Positions 51,122 through 63,999 are shown, counted from the first letter of the stretch. The stretch: 64,000 nucleotides of DNA from Streptomyces sp. CB02414 (GCF_001905385.1 NZ_LIPF01000001.1:1292765-1356764); one strand, 5' to 3'. Numbers and translations are program-made. Notes: generated by a model from the sequence alone, not told the origin.

Positions 51122-54100
51122 TCACGAGTGCGTCCGCAGCAGCGTCCGCATCGTCCGCATCGCCACGGACAGGTTGGACAGGTCGAACGCGTCCGAGCCG
51201 TGGATCTCCTCCAGCGTGGTGCGGGCCCGGCCGAGGATCGCCGCGTTCTTCTGCTCCCACGCCTTGAACCGCTGCTCGGGCGTCGACGTGCCGTTGCCGG
51301 CCGCCAGCACGTCGGCGGTGAGCGCCGCGTGCGCCGCGTACAGGTCCTCGCGGATCGCCGCGCGGGCCATGGACTGCCAGCGGTCGTTGCGGGGCAGATC
51401 GCTGATCCGGTCCATCAGCTGGGTGACGCTGAGCCGGTCGGCGAGGTCGTAGTACACCTCGGCGACGTCCAGCGGCTCCTTGCCCATGCGGTCGGCCACC
51501 GACACGATGTCCAGCGTCGGGAAGGCCGAGGAGAACCCGGCCACCCGCGTGGCCGGCTCGTCCGGGACACCGGCGGCGGTCAGCTCGTCGTAGATGTGCT
51601 GGTACCACTCCGCGTCCGCGCCGCGCAGCAGCTTCGGCAGCTGCGACCAGACCTGCTCGACGCGCTCGGCGAAGAAGTCCACCGTCTCGGCGAGCTCCAG
51701 CGGCTGCGGCCGGTTGTTGAGCAGCCAGCGCGTGCCGCGCTCGACCAGGCGCCGCGAGTGCAGCCGGATGCGCGTCTGGACGGCGGCCTCGACCTTGGTG
51801 TCCAGGGCCTCCACCGCGTCCCACACCGGGGAGGAGCGGAAGATCGCCCGGGCCGCGGTCTGCGCCCGCACGATCTCCTCCAGCGACGCGCCGGTCTCCT
51901 CGCGCATCCGGTGCAGGTACGTCGTACCGCCCGTGTTGACCGTGTCGTTGACCAGGACGGTCGTCGTGATCTCGCGGCGCAGCGGGTGGCCGTCGATCTG
52001 GTCCAGGAACTGCTCGCGCAGCGCCGTCGGGAAGTAGGCGTGCAGCAGGCCCTTGAGGTACGGGTCGTCGGGCAGCGAGGTGTGCAGCAGCTCCTCGGCG
52101 ACCGTGATCTTCGTGTACGCCAGCAGTACGGCCGTCTCCGGGCCGGTCAGGCCCTGTCCGGCGCCGAGGCGTTCCCGGATCTGGCGGTCGGTGGGCAGGA
52201 ACTCCAGGGCCCGGTCGAGGCGGCCTTCGCGCACCAGGTGGCGCATGAAGCGCTGCTGGGCGTGGAGCATGTCGTTGGACTGGGCGAGCGCGTTGGCGAT
52301 CGCCGTGTTCTGCGCGTAGTTGTTGCGCAGGACCAGCGCGCCGACCTCGTCGGTCATCTGGGCCAGCAGCTTGTTGCGCTGCTTGACGGTCATGTCGCCG
52401 TCCTTGACCAGACCGTTGAGCAGGATCTTGATGTTCACCTCGTGGTCGGAGGTGTCCACGCCCGCGCTGTTGTCGATGGCGTCCGTGTTGATCTTGCCGC
52501 CGGTGCGGGCGAACTCGATCCGGCCCAGCTGGGTCAGGCCCAGGTTGCCGCCCTCGCCCACGACCTGGACCCGCAGGTCCTTGCCGTCGACGCGGATGGC
52601 GTCGTTGCCCTTGTCGCCGACGTCGCCGTTGGACTCGGTGGACGCCTTGACGTACGTGCCGATGCCGCCGTTCCACAGCAGGTCAACCGGGGAGCTGAGG
52701 ATCGCCTTCATCAGCTCGGCCGGGGTCAGCTTGGTGACGCCGGACTCGATGCCGAGGGCCTCGCGCATGTGCGCGTTGACCGGGATCGACTTGGCCGAGC
52801 GCGGGAAGACGCCGCCGCCCGCCGAGATCAGCGCGGTGTCGTAGTCCTCCCAGGAGGAGCGCGGCAGCTCGAACAGACGGCGCCGCTCGGCGTACGAGGT
52901 GGCCGAGTCCGGGTTCGGGTCGACGAAGATGTGCCGGTGGTCGAAGGCGGCGACCAGGCGGATGTGCTCGGACAGCAGCATGCCGTTGCCGAACACGTCG
53001 CCGGACATGTCGCCGATGCCGACGACCGTGAAGTCCTGGGTCTGGGTGTCCACGCCCAGCTCCCGGAAGTGCCGCTTGACGGACTCCCAGGCGCCGCGGG
53101 CGGTGATGCCCATGCCCTTGTGGTCGTAGCCCGCGCTGCCGCCGGAGGCGAAGGCGTCGCCGAGCCAGAAGTTGTAGGACTCGGCGACCTCGTTGGCGAT
53201 GTCCGAGAACTTCGCCGTGCCCTTGTCGGCGGCGACCACGAGGTACGTGTCGTCCTCGTCGTGCCGGACGACGTCCGCGGGGTGCACGACCTCGCCGGCC
53301 ACCATGTTGTCGGTGATGTCGAGCAGTGCCGAGATGAACGTCTTGTAGCTGGCGATGCCCTCGGCCATCCAGGCGTCGCGGTCGACGCTCGGGTCCGGCA
53401 GCTGCTTGGCGACGAAGCCGCCCTTGGCGCCGACCGGCACGATGACGGTGTTCTTCACCATCTGCGCCTTGACCAGGCCGAGGATCTCCGTGCGGAAGTC
53501 CTCCCTCCGGTCCGACCAGCGCAGCCCGCCGCGCGCGACCTTGCCGAAGCGCAGGTGGACGCCCTCGACACGCGGCGAGTACACCCAGATCTCGAACGCC
53601 GGACGGGGCGCGGGCAGGTCGGGGATGGCCTGCGGGTCGAACTTCATGGAGACGTAGTCGTGCGGCTTGCCGCCCGCCGCCTCCTGGAAGAAGTTCGTCC
53701 GCAGCGTCGCCTTGATGACGGTGAGGAAGGAGCGCAGGATGCGGTCCTCGTCGAGGCTGGCGACCTGGTCGAGGGCCGCGTCGACCTCTTCGAGCAGGGC
53801 GTCGACGATCTCCCGCCCGGCCCGCTGGCGCTCCGGGGCCATCCGCGCCTCGAAGAGGGAGACCAGCAGGCGCGTGGTGTGGACGTTGTTGCGGAGGGTG
53901 TCCTCCATGTAGTCCTGGCTGAACGTCGACCCGGCCTGCCGCAGGTACTTGGCGTACGCGCGCAGCACCATGGCCTGCCGCCAGGTCAGGCCGGCGCTGA
54001 GCACCAGGGAGTTGAAGCCGTCGTTCTCCGCCTGCCCGTTCCAGGTCGCGGCGAAGGCTTCCTGGAACCGCTCGCGGGCGTCGTCGCCCAGGTATTCGGC

Positions 54101-56062
54101 GCCGCCGGCCACCGACTTCGGCATACGCAGCCCGAAGTCGTAGATCCAGGCCGTGGTGCGGTCCGCGCAGCGCAGCTCGTACGGCCGCTCGTCGGTGACC
54201 TCGACGCCGAGCCGGCTGAGCACCGGCAGCACGGCGGACAGGGAGACCGTGCCGCCCTTCTGGTAGATCTTGAACCGGCGTTCCTCGGGCGCGGCACCGA
54301 CCGGCTCGTACAGGCTCAGCGCGAAGGTCTTCTCCTCGTCGAGCCGCTCCAGGTGACCGAGGTCGGCGACCGCGGAGCGCGGGCCGTGGTCGGCCTTGTA
54401 GCCCTCCGGGAAGGCGCTGCCGTAGCGGCGCAGCAGCTCCGCCGCGTGCTCCTCGCCGAACTCGGCGGTCAGCGCCTCGGCGAACCCGTCGGCCCAGGAG
54501 CGGGCGGCCTCGACGAGACGGGCCTCGACGCGTTCCTTGTCGGCGTCGGACAGGTGCGGCAGCTCGGTGCCCTGCGGGACGCGGACCACGAAGTGCAGCC
54601 GGGACAGGATCGACTCGGTGTTCCAGGCCGTGAAGTCGACGCTGGTGCCGCCGAGCTCCTCCTTGAGGATGTCGATGATCCGCAGCCGCACGCCGGTGGT
54701 GTAGCGGTCGCGGGGGAGGTAGACGAGGGCCGAGTAGTAGCGCCCGTACTCGTCCTGGCGCAGGTAGAGCCGCAGCCGGCGCCGCTCCTGGAGGTAGAGC
54801 ACGGAGGTGACGATGGACTGGAGCTCGTCCGGCGGCGTCTGGAACAGCTCGTCGCGCGGGTAGGTCTCCAGGATCTGCAGCAGGTCCCGGCCGTCGTGGC
54901 TGTTGGGCGAGAACCCGGCCCGCTCCAGCACCTCCTCCACCTTGCGCCGGATCACCGGCACCCGGCGGACGGACTCGGTGTAGGCGGCGGACGAGAAGAG
55001 CCCGAGGAAGCGGCGCTCACCGACGACGTTGCCGTTCTCGTCGAACTTCTTGACGCCGATGTAGTCCAGGTACGACGGCCGGTGCACGGTCGCCCGGCTG
55101 TTGGCCTTGGTCAGCACCAGCAGCCGGTGCTCGCGGGCCTTGGCCCGGGCGTCGGCCGGGAGCCGCTCGAAGGAGGGGCTGACCGGGTGGCTCTCGTCGG
55201 ACGCGTGGTGCGGGTCGGAGCGCAGGATGCCGAGGCCGGTGCCGGGGACGGCGGCCAGGGAGTCGTCGCCGCGCAGCTCGTACTCGCGGTAGCCGAGGAA
55301 GGTGAAGTGGTCGTCGGCCAGCCAGCGCAGCAGTTCGCGGGCCTCCTCCAGCTCCCGCGGGGGCAGGTCGCCGGGGGTCGGCTCGTCCGGCAGCCGCTCG
55401 GCGATACGGACGGCCGCGTCGCGCATCTTGCCCCAGTCCTCGACGGTCTCGCGGACGTCGTTGAGGACGCGCAGCAGGTCGGCGGTGATCTGCTTCAGGT
55501 CGCCGCGGTCGGTCTCGCGGTCGATCTCGACGTGGATCCAGGACTCGACGTGCGCGTCGTGCGGCAGGTCGGCGGAGGGTCCGCCGGTGAGCACCTCGAC
55601 GAGCTTGCCGGTGAGGTCGCGGCGCACCACGATCTGCGGGTGGACCACGACGTGGATGCCGCGGCCCTGCCGGGTCAGCTCGTTGGTCACGGAGTCGACG
55701 AGGAACGGCATGTCGTCGGTGACCACCTCGACCACGGAGTGGCTGCACGTCCAGCCGTTCTCCTCGACGGTCGGGGTGTGCACCCGCACGTTCGCCGTGC
55801 CCTGCGGGCGGTTCTCGGCCAGCCGGTAGTGCGAGACGGCGGCTCCGAAGACGTCGACCGGGTCGCGGTCGGTCAGGTCCTCCGGGGCGGTGTGCCGGTA
55901 GTAACGCCTCAGGAACGCGAACACGGATGCCTGGTCCGGGGTGCCCGGCGTGCCCTCGTCCGTCGTCCCAGTCGGTAGGTGCCCCCCGACCGGGCTGTTC
56001 TCAGCTACCCGCGCAGCCCTTTCGAGCAGCTCGGCCTTGGCTTCGTCCAGCTTGGTCTGCAT
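51122..56062 (-). CDS. gdhB: NAD-specific glutamate dehydrogenase, large (180-kDa) class
   Basis: A protein of about 1646 aa, the size of the Streptomyces large NAD-GDH. The N-terminal half (about 1-700) holds ACT-like regulatory regions. The dehydrogenase core lies from about 750 to 1300, with PVGAKGGFVAKQLPDPS (the Lys-containing substrate site, near 877) and PVDLLWNGGIGTYVKAS, followed by a C-terminal helical domain. It oxidises glutamate to 2-oxoglutarate for catabolism. The ATG at 56062 (MQTKLDEAKAEL) has AGAGGA just upstream; a longer frame to 56131 lacks support. The gdhB symbol follows S. coelicolor usage as I recall it. Confidence 0.95.
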   Translation of the reverse strand: MQTKLDEAKAELLERAARVAENSPVGGHLPTGTTDEGTPGTPDQASVFAFLRRYYRHTAPEDLTDRDPVDVFGAAVSHYRLAENRPQGTANVRVHTPTVEENGWTCSHSVVEVVTDDMPFLVDSVTNELTRQGRGIHVVVHPQIVVRRDLTGKLVEVLTGGPSADLPHDAHVESWIHVEIDRETDRGDLKQITADLLRVLNDVRETVEDWGKMRDAAVRIAERLPDEPTPGDLPPRELEEARELLRWLADDHFTFLGYREYELRGDDSLAAVPGTGLGILRSDPHHASDESHPVSPSFERLPADARAKAREHRLLVLTKANSRATVHRPSYLDYIGVKKFDENGNVVGERRFLGLFSSAAYTESVRRVPVIRRKVEEVLERAGFSPNSHDGRDLLQILETYPRDELFQTPPDELQSIVTSVLYLQERRRLRLYLRQDEYGRYYSALVYLPRDRYTTGVRLRIIDILKEELGGTSVDFTAWNTESILSRLHFVVRVPQGTELPHLSDADKERVEARLVEAARSWADGFAEALTAEFGEEHAAELLRRYGSAFPEGYKADHGPRSAVADLGHLERLDEEKTFALSLYEPVGAAPEERRFKIYQKGGTVSLSAVLPVLSRLGVEVTDERPYELRCADRTTAWIYDFGLRMPKSVAGGAEYLGDDARERFQEAFAATWNGQAENDGFNSLVLSAGLTWRQAMVLRAYAKYLRQAGSTFSQDYMEDTLRNNVHTTRLLVSLFEARMAPERQRAGREIVDALLEEVDAALDQVASLDEDRILRSFLTVIKATLRTNFFQEAAGGKPHDYVSMKFDPQAIPDLPAPRPAFEIWVYSPRVEGVHLRFGKVARGGLRWSDRREDFRTEILGLVKAQMVKNTVIVPVGAKGGFVAKQLPDPSVDRDAWMAEGIASYKTFISALLDITDNMVAGEVVHPADVVRHDEDDTYLVVAADKGTAKFSDIANEVAESYNFWLGDAFASGGSAGYDHKGMGITARGAWESVKRHFRELGVDTQTQDFTVVGIGDMSGDVFGNGMLLSEHIRLVAAFDHRHIFVDPNPDSATSYAERRRLFELPRSSWEDYDTALISAGGGVFPRSAKSIPVNAHMREALGIESGVTKLTPAELMKAILSSPVDLLWNGGIGTYVKASTESNGDVGDKGNDAIRVDGKDLRVQVVGEGGNLGLTQLGRIEFARTGGKINTDAIDNSAGVDTSDHEVNIKILLNGLVKDGDMTVKQRNKLLAQMTDEVGALVLRNNYAQNTAIANALAQSNDMLHAQQRFMRHLVREGRLDRALEFLPTDRQIRERLGAGQGLTGPETAVLLAYTKITVAEELLHTSLPDDPYLKGLLHAYFPTALREQFLDQIDGHPLRREITTTVLVNDTVNTGGTTYLHRMREETGASLEEIVRAQTAARAIFRSSPVWDAVEALDTKVEAAVQTRIRLHSRRLVERGTRWLLNNRPQPLELAETVDFFAERVEQVWSQLPKLLRGADAEWYQHIYDELTAAGVPDEPATRVAGFSSAFPTLDIVSVADRMGKEPLDVAEVYYDLADRLSVTQLMDRISDLPRNDRWQSMARAAIREDLYAAHAALTADVLAAGNGTSTPEQRFKAWEQKNAAILGRARTTLEEIHGSDAFDLSNLSVAMRTMRTLLRTHS

Positions 56063-56678
56063 TGTCCTCTGGCTCCTGTCGCGCGCCGTTGCGTGACGTT
56101 GAAGGAAGTACGGTCTCCTGCCTTCCGGCACGTCCTCGGGACACGGGGTGTCCGGTCCGTTCAGACGCTATGCCGCAAGGTGAGAGGAGCGGGGGCATAT
56201 CAGCCAATGTCGCCACGTTCACCAGGTGTGACGTCGCTCTCGTCGTCACCGTCCGGGGAGTGCGCGGCGTCGTACCGGGGGCCTTCGATGCCCCGTCCCG
56301 CCCGCGAAGACCAGCGACCGCCGCCCGGACACGGATGTCGTCCGTGCTCACCGGGCGCAGGGCGGAGGCAACGGTGCCCCCGCGAGCTATCGCGCTGATC
56401 ACGCCACAAGGCTATCGCCCCCCGCCGGGCTCCCGTCACGACCCGTATGTGTACAAAACCAGGACCCAAACTTTGACGTTCTGCACAGAGACACCGGTCA
56501 TACCCGCGCAGCCGTCCCGCGCAGCTGCGGGCAGTCGTGCCGCTGGGGCGGCACGGGTGGGCGCAGCGGCACGCCCCGTAGCGCCGGGCCGCGCAACCCA
56601 CCCCCGACGGCCACACCGACGCCGGGTCAGCGCACAGCCGCCCGCCGGCTTCTCAGTCCCCGCAAACCGGCGGCAGCC
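56063..56678. other. Intergenic region upstream of gdh
   Basis: About 615 bp without a convincing gene. The part nearest 56063 should hold the gdh promoter and leader. A minus-strand frame at 56001-56402 overlaps the gdh start and has no recognisable domain. AT-richer sequence near 56440-56500 may contain a promoter, and the dispersed repeat occupies 56520-56617. Confidence 0.5.
56520..56617 (+). repeat. Dispersed intergenic repeat, copy B
   Basis: This copy matches copy A through CGCAGCTGCGGGCAGTCGTG and on to CGACGGCCACACC, with small differences in the middle. It has the same inverted repeat and orientation and lies about 60 bp past the 3' end of the HAD gene. Confidence 0.85.
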
Positions 56679-57353
56679 TCACGCCGCCAACCGCGCCGCC
56701 TCCACGACCGCCTCCGCCAACGTGTCCACCACCGGCACCCCAGCCCCCTCCAGACTCGCCCGACTGTGCGACCCCCCGGTGTAGAGCACCGCCCGCGCCC
56801 CCACCCGCCCCGCGGCCACCGCGTCGTCCGCGGCATCCCCGATCACCACCGTGCGCGCGGGATCGACCGCCGCCGAACCGGCCAGCGCGGCGATGTGCCG
56901 CACCATGTGCTCCGCCTTGCTGCCCCCGGACGGCCCGGTCCGTCCGTCGACGCGTATGAAGTGCGACTCGATCCCGAAGCCCTTGACCAGCGGCACCAGC
57001 TCGTCGTGCCCGTACATGCTGAGGATCGACTGGCTGCGTCCCGCCGAGCCCCAGTCCGCGAGCAACTGCGCCACGCCCGCCGTGAGCCCGCACCGCACCC
57101 GGTGCTCGGTGTAGTGGCGCTGGAAGGTCGAGTCCATGAGCTGCCACTCGGCGTCGGTGGGCAGCCGCCCCATCAGCCGCTCGTAGAACTTCGGCACCGG
57201 CACGCAGTACAACGCCCGGTACTGCTCCAGCGTGATCGGCGACAGCCCCAGCTCGGCGAAGGCCGCGTTCGTCGCACCGATGATCGCGTCGTTGTCGTGG
57301 AACAGCGTCCCGTTCCAGTCCCAGACGATGTGCGCCCCTGTCTGCATCCCCAT
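56679..57353 (-). CDS. HAD-superfamily hydrolase (phosphoglycolate phosphatase-like)
   Basis: A 224-aa protein with motif I VWDWNGTLF (nucleophile Asp, second Asp replaced by Asn, as in many actinobacterial relatives), a helical cap of about 90 residues, the motif II Ser in ILSMYG, a Lys in GGSKAEH and the metal-site motif VVIGDAADD. It probably dephosphorylates a small phosphorylated metabolite. The start is uncertain: ATG at 57353 or 57347, or an upstream GTG. Confidence 0.88.
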   Translation of the reverse strand: MGMQTGAHIVWDWNGTLFHDNDAIIGATNAAFAELGLSPITLEQYRALYCVPVPKFYERLMGRLPTDAEWQLMDSTFQRHYTEHRVRCGLTAGVAQLLADWGSAGRSQSILSMYGHDELVPLVKGFGIESHFIRVDGRTGPSGGSKAEHMVRHIAALAGSAAVDPARTVVIGDAADDAVAAGRVGARAVLYTGGSHSRASLEGAGVPVVDTLAEAVVEAARLAA

Positions 57354-57404
57354 GCCAGAAAACGTACCCGCCGCCACTGACAATCAAGGCGGGCCGCCGC
57401 GACG

Positions 57405-57923
57405 TCAGTCGCCGGCGGCCTCGACCAGGCTCGCGATCTCCTGCGTCGCATACCAGAGCAGCTCGTGGTCCTCCGTCCCGTCCACCACGAACTGCGCGTC
57501 GTCGTCCCCGCCGTCCGCCGCATCGAGGGCCCCGGCCGCCGCGGTCACGTCCGCCTCGGCGTCGGCGGAGTCGACGTGCACCGAGGCCGCCTTGGCCAGC
57601 GGCAGGGGTCCGGCCACCCGCACCTCGCCCGGCGCGGCGGGACCGGGCCCGTGCTCCGGGCCGGCGGAGGCCGCCCCGTCGGGTACGTCGGCGGCGACCA
57701 CGACCCGGCGCCGCGGCGCCCCGGCGTCGGCCGCCAGCAGCCGCAGCGAGGCCAGCGCGGCCCGGTTGAGCGCGGCGTACTCCAGCTCCTCGGTGTCGTC
57801 CGAGCGGTACCACTCGCGCAGCGCCGGTGTGACGGCGTGGGCGACGAGCGGCCCGGTTCCCAACTGTCCCGTCCTGTGCGCCTCGGCGAGACCGGAGAGG
57901 GTCAGGGGAACGTAGACGCGCAT
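57405..57923 (-). CDS. Conserved actinobacterial protein of unknown function
   Basis: A 172-aa soluble acidic protein (MRVYVPLTLSGLAEAHRTGQ start) with no motif of known activity. The middle is Gly/Pro/Ala-rich and probably flexible; the conserved-looking parts are the first 60 residues and the C-terminal LLWYATQEIASLVE. It has an ATG start and lies 51 bp upstream of the HAD gene, so the two may be co-transcribed. Confidence 0.8.
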   Translation of the reverse strand: MRVYVPLTLSGLAEAHRTGQLGTGPLVAHAVTPALREWYRSDDTEELEYAALNRAALASLRLLAADAGAPRRRVVVAADVPDGAASAGPEHGPGPAAPGEVRVAGPLPLAKAASVHVDSADAEADVTAAAGALDAADGGDDDAQFVVDGTEDHELLWYATQEIASLVEAAGD

Positions 57924-58239
57924 GGGGCTGCCGCTTTCGTGGTCGGGGCCTTTGCCGGGTGCCCGGGAAAGGCCGGGAAGAGCCTTCAGGATACGTGCGG
58001 GTGTCCCCTTTCGAGTCCCTGCCCGTGACGCCTGACGCGTCCACTTCCGTCCCGGAACTCACCCGGTGGCCCCGCACCACGCCGGGCCTTGCGACGCCCC
58101 GACCACCCGGATAGGTGAATCTCCCTGGCCCTCGACCGGGTCGCGCCCCTCCTTGCCGCACCGTTCCGCCGCCCCGTACAAGATCCCCGACCACAAGTTA
58201 CTGCCCGGTACCAGCCGGGCCGTCGAACCGGGGAGCCCC
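57924..58239. other. Divergent intergenic region
   Basis: About 316 bp between divergent genes. No gene, known RNA or clear promoter hexamers were identified, though promoters for both directions must lie here. Confidence 0.45.
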
Positions 58240-58971
58240 ATGCGCAAGGTCATGACCAGGACGCCGTCCCGCCCGCTCCGCCTCGCACCGGCCAACGCCG
58301 TCGCGCCGGCCGCCACGGCACTCGCTCCCACGGACTCCGCGTCACGCGTCCCCGGCGCCGCGCCGCCCCGCAGGCCCGGCGGCGGCGCCGTACGGTCCAC
58401 GGCACCCGGCGGCCGCCCGCCGGGCTCCCCGGGCCGGTCCTCGCGAGCCCGTACGCGGCCGGCGGACACCCGCCCGTCCACGACGGGGCCGGGCCGCACC
58501 GCCAGGACGGCTGCGCGCACGGCTGCCGGCGCCGCTCTGCCGGGCTCCGCCGTCCCGGCCGTACGCCGGGAGGCTCCGCCCGCGGCGGGGCCCGTGGTGC
58601 CCGCCCAGACCCCTCGCCGTCCGGTACCGCAGCTCCGCCCGACCGACCGCTTCGCCGAGCTGCTGCTCAACGTGCTCAGCGGCCGGCGCCCCGTCCACTC
58701 GATGCTCCGCCACACCGCCGGACGCGCCTACGACGAACTGGCCCACCTCGCCGAGCGCGGACCCCTGCGCACGCGCGGCACCCTCCCCGTCGTCCGTGAC
58801 ATCGGCTACTTCGAGCCCCGGCCGGGCGCCCTGGAGGTCTTCGCCCGCATCGGCGCGGGCGACCAGCTGCGCGCGATGGCCTTCCGCCTGGAGCAGGGCC
58901 GGGACCTGCGCTGGCGCTGCACGGCGGTGGAACTGGGCGGCCCCCGCAGGCCGCGCGCGGTCGACGACTGA
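58240..58971 (+). CDS. Rv3235-family protein near secA
   Basis: A 243-aa protein with GGGGAG before the ATG. The first 125 residues are Arg/Pro/Ala/Gly-rich and disordered. The C-terminal 115 residues form a compact alpha/beta domain (RFAELLLNVLSGRRPV, GAGDQLRAMAFRLEQ) that I recall from the actinobacterial Rv3235 family, often encoded beside secA. Its function is unknown. It converges on secA across a bidirectional hairpin. Confidence 0.8.
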   Translation: MRKVMTRTPSRPLRLAPANAVAPAATALAPTDSASRVPGAAPPRRPGGGAVRSTAPGGRPPGSPGRSSRARTRPADTRPSTTGPGRTARTAARTAAGAALPGSAVPAVRREAPPAAGPVVPAQTPRRPVPQLRPTDRFAELLLNVLSGRRPVHSMLRHTAGRAYDELAHLAERGPLRTRGTLPVVRDIGYFEPRPGALEVFARIGAGDQLRAMAFRLEQGRDLRWRCTAVELGGPRRPRAVDD

Positions 58972-59007
58972 GCCCTGCACGACGGCTGAGCCCTTCACCG
59001 GGAAAGG

Positions 59008-59045
59008 CCGAAGGGCCGGACGCAGGGAGGCGTCCGGCCCTTCGG
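59008..59045. terminator. Bidirectional hairpin between the Rv3235-family gene and secA
   Basis: CCGAAGGGCCGGACGC and GCGTCCGGCCCTTCGG form a perfect 16-bp stem with a 6-nt loop, placed between two convergent stops. Confidence 0.82.
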
Positions 59046-59074
59046 CGGCCACGGTGCCCGCGGGCACCGCACGG

Positions 59075-61921
<2,847 letters not shown>

Positions 61922-62197
61922 GGGGGTTGGTCTCCTTGCCGGTCGGGCCTGGGACGGTCGATTTCCTGTGACGTACTGAGCAACGGCCATCGTATGCGAG
62001 GACCCCGCCGCCCCGGGAGCCCGCTGTAACGGGGACCGTGTGCTCCTTCATCCAGCTTCCGGTCTGCTGTCACCCGGTTCAACGTCCGGGCACCAGGGAT
62101 GGTGCCGCACCGTCGGCGAATCGCGCGAAAAGTGACCGTCTGTTCACGCACGGCAAAAAGTTGGCGCCCACCGCGGACCGCCGCGCAGAATCGGCCG

Positions 62198-62767
62198 ATG
62201 GAACCCGTCACGCTCGCCACCGACCGCCTCGTCCTGCGCACGGTGGGCCCTCAGGACACCGAGGCTGTGTACGCGGCCTGTCAGGACCCCGACATCCAGC
62301 GCTGGACGACGATCCCCTCCCCCTACCTCCCGGAGCACGCACGCGGCTTCACGGAGCAGATGGTCCCCGACGGGTGGGCGAACGCCTCGATGTTCACCTT
62401 CGGCCTCTTCCTCCCCGCCGGGGACCTGGTGGGGATGCTCGGCGTCACGATGATCTCCCTGGGCGTCGGCGAGATCGGGTTCTGGGGCACCAAGGAACAC
62501 CGCGGCCAGGGCTACGTCACCGAGGCCGCCGTCGCCGTCTCCCGCTGGGCGTTCACCGAGCGCGCGATCGACCGCCTGGAGTGGCGCGCCGAGGTCGGCA
62601 ACACGGCCTCCCGCGCGGTGGCCCAGCGCGCGGGCTACACCATGGAGGGCACGTTGCGCTCCGCGATCAACAACAAGGGCACCCGCCGCGACGTCTGGAT
62701 CGGCTCGCTCCTTCCCTCGGACCTCGCCCTCCCGTCGACGGCCCCGTACCTGCCCGCACGAACCTGA
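62198..62767 (+). CDS. GNAT N-acetyltransferase (RimJ/RimL type)
   Basis: A 189-aa protein with ATDRLVLRTVGPQD at the start, the acetyl-CoA loop EHRGQGYVTEA and the typical C-terminal YTMEGTLRSAINNKGTRRDV. The family acetylates N-termini of ribosomal proteins or small amines. The ATG at 62198 is fixed by the conserved start, though the ribosome site is weak. It is divergent from secA. Confidence 0.9.
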   Translation: MEPVTLATDRLVLRTVGPQDTEAVYAACQDPDIQRWTTIPSPYLPEHARGFTEQMVPDGWANASMFTFGLFLPAGDLVGMLGVTMISLGVGEIGFWGTKEHRGQGYVTEAAVAVSRWAFTERAIDRLEWRAEVGNTASRAVAQRAGYTMEGTLRSAINNKGTRRDVWIGSLLPSDLALPSTAPYLPART

Positions 62768-62823
62768 CCCGCACCCACCACGGCGCCGCCCACTGTCAGA
62801 CCCACCCCCTATCGTGCCGACGT

Positions 62824-63999
62824 ATGACGACCCTCCCGCCCCCCGCCACGGAGCTCTCCGCCGACGAGGCCCGCCGCATCGCCCTGCGCGCACAGGGCTT
62901 CCTCGGCGCCCCCGACCGCCGCGCGGGTGTCCGCGGCGTCCTCCGTCACCTGGGCGCGGTGCAGCTCGACACCGTCTCCGTCCTCGCCCGCTCCCACGAA
63001 CTGATCCCGTACGCCCGCCTGGGCGCGGTGGGCCGCAAGACCGTCGAGGACGCCTACTGGCGAGACACTCACGCCTTCGAGTACTGGTCCCACGCCGCCT
63101 GCGTCCTCCCCATCGAGGAGTGGCCCCACTTCGCCTTCCGCCGCCGCGCCTACCGCGACCGCCCGCACTGGAACCACCGGCTCCCCGACGGCGTCTACGA
63201 CCAGGTCGTCAAGCAGCTCCGCACCGAAGGCCCCCTCACCGCGACGGACCTGGGCGGCGCGAAGAGGACCAGCGAGTGGTGGGACTGGTCGGGCACGAAG
63301 GTCGCCGTCGAGCGGGCGCTCATGTACGGCGAGGTGGTCTGCGTCGAGCGCCGCGGCTGGAAGCGGGTGTACGACCTGGCCGAGCGCGCCGTCCCGGCCG
63401 CCCTGCTCCACGACGACCTGGACGACACCGAGTGCCTGCGCCGCCTGGTCCGCCTGGCCGGCCGGTCCCTGGGCGTCGGCACGCGCGCGGACATCGCGGA
63501 CTACCACCGTCTCAAGGCCGAGCAGGTCGACGCGGTGATCGCCGACTCGGGCCTGGTCCCGGTCACGGTGGAGGACTGGGGGAAGCCGGCGTGGGCGGAT
63601 CCGGAGGCCCTGCTGACGCCCCCGCGCGGCCGTCACCGCACGACGCTGCTCTCGCCCTTCGACTCCCTGGTCTGGGAGCGGGCCCGCACCGAGCGGATCT
63701 TCGGCTTCACCCACCGTCTGGAGGCCTACGTGCCCCGGCAGAAGCGGGTGCACGGCTACTTCGCGATGCCCGTCCTGGCCGGTGGCCGGCTCGTCGGCCG
63801 CGTGGACCCGGCGCGCGAGGGACGCACCCTGGTCGCCAGGCAGATAACGCTGGACGGCCCCAAGGCCGCCGCGCCGGTGGCCCAGGCCCTGGTCGAGGCG
63901 GCGGGCTGGGTCGACTGCACGGACGTACGGGTGGAACGGGTCGACGCGCCCGAGCTGCGCGAGGCCCTCACGGCAGAGCTGGCCCGCCTGCTCGCCTGA
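62824..63999 (+). CDS. Winged-helix DNA-binding protein, YcaQ/AlkX-like
   Basis: A 391-aa protein of the HTH_42 family, complete in the window. The QxD signature of YcaQ-type DNA glycosylases that unhook interstrand cross-links is present (LGAVQLDTVSV near residue 42), followed by three winged-helix units and a C-terminal beta domain (LLSPFDSLVWERART, HGYFAMPVL). Relatives in antibiotic producers give self-resistance to DNA alkylators, and housekeeping copies repair base damage. The ATG starts 57 bp after the GNAT gene. Confidence 0.88.
   Translation: MTTLPPPATELSADEARRIALRAQGFLGAPDRRAGVRGVLRHLGAVQLDTVSVLARSHELIPYARLGAVGRKTVEDAYWRDTHAFEYWSHAACVLPIEEWPHFAFRRRAYRDRPHWNHRLPDGVYDQVVKQLRTEGPLTATDLGGAKRTSEWWDWSGTKVAVERALMYGEVVCVERRGWKRVYDLAERAVPAALLHDDLDDTECLRRLVRLAGRSLGVGTRADIADYHRLKAEQVDAVIADSGLVPVTVEDWGKPAWADPEALLTPPRGRHRTTLLSPFDSLVWERARTERIFGFTHRLEAYVPRQKRVHGYFAMPVLAGGRLVGRVDPAREGRTLVARQITLDGPKAAAPVAQALVEAAGWVDCTDVRVERVDAPELREALTAELARLLA

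Noticed and set aside
56001..56402. Minus-strand frame of 133 codons upstream of gdh
   Set aside because: It overlaps the gdh start region in another frame and shows no recognisable domain or clear ribosome site.
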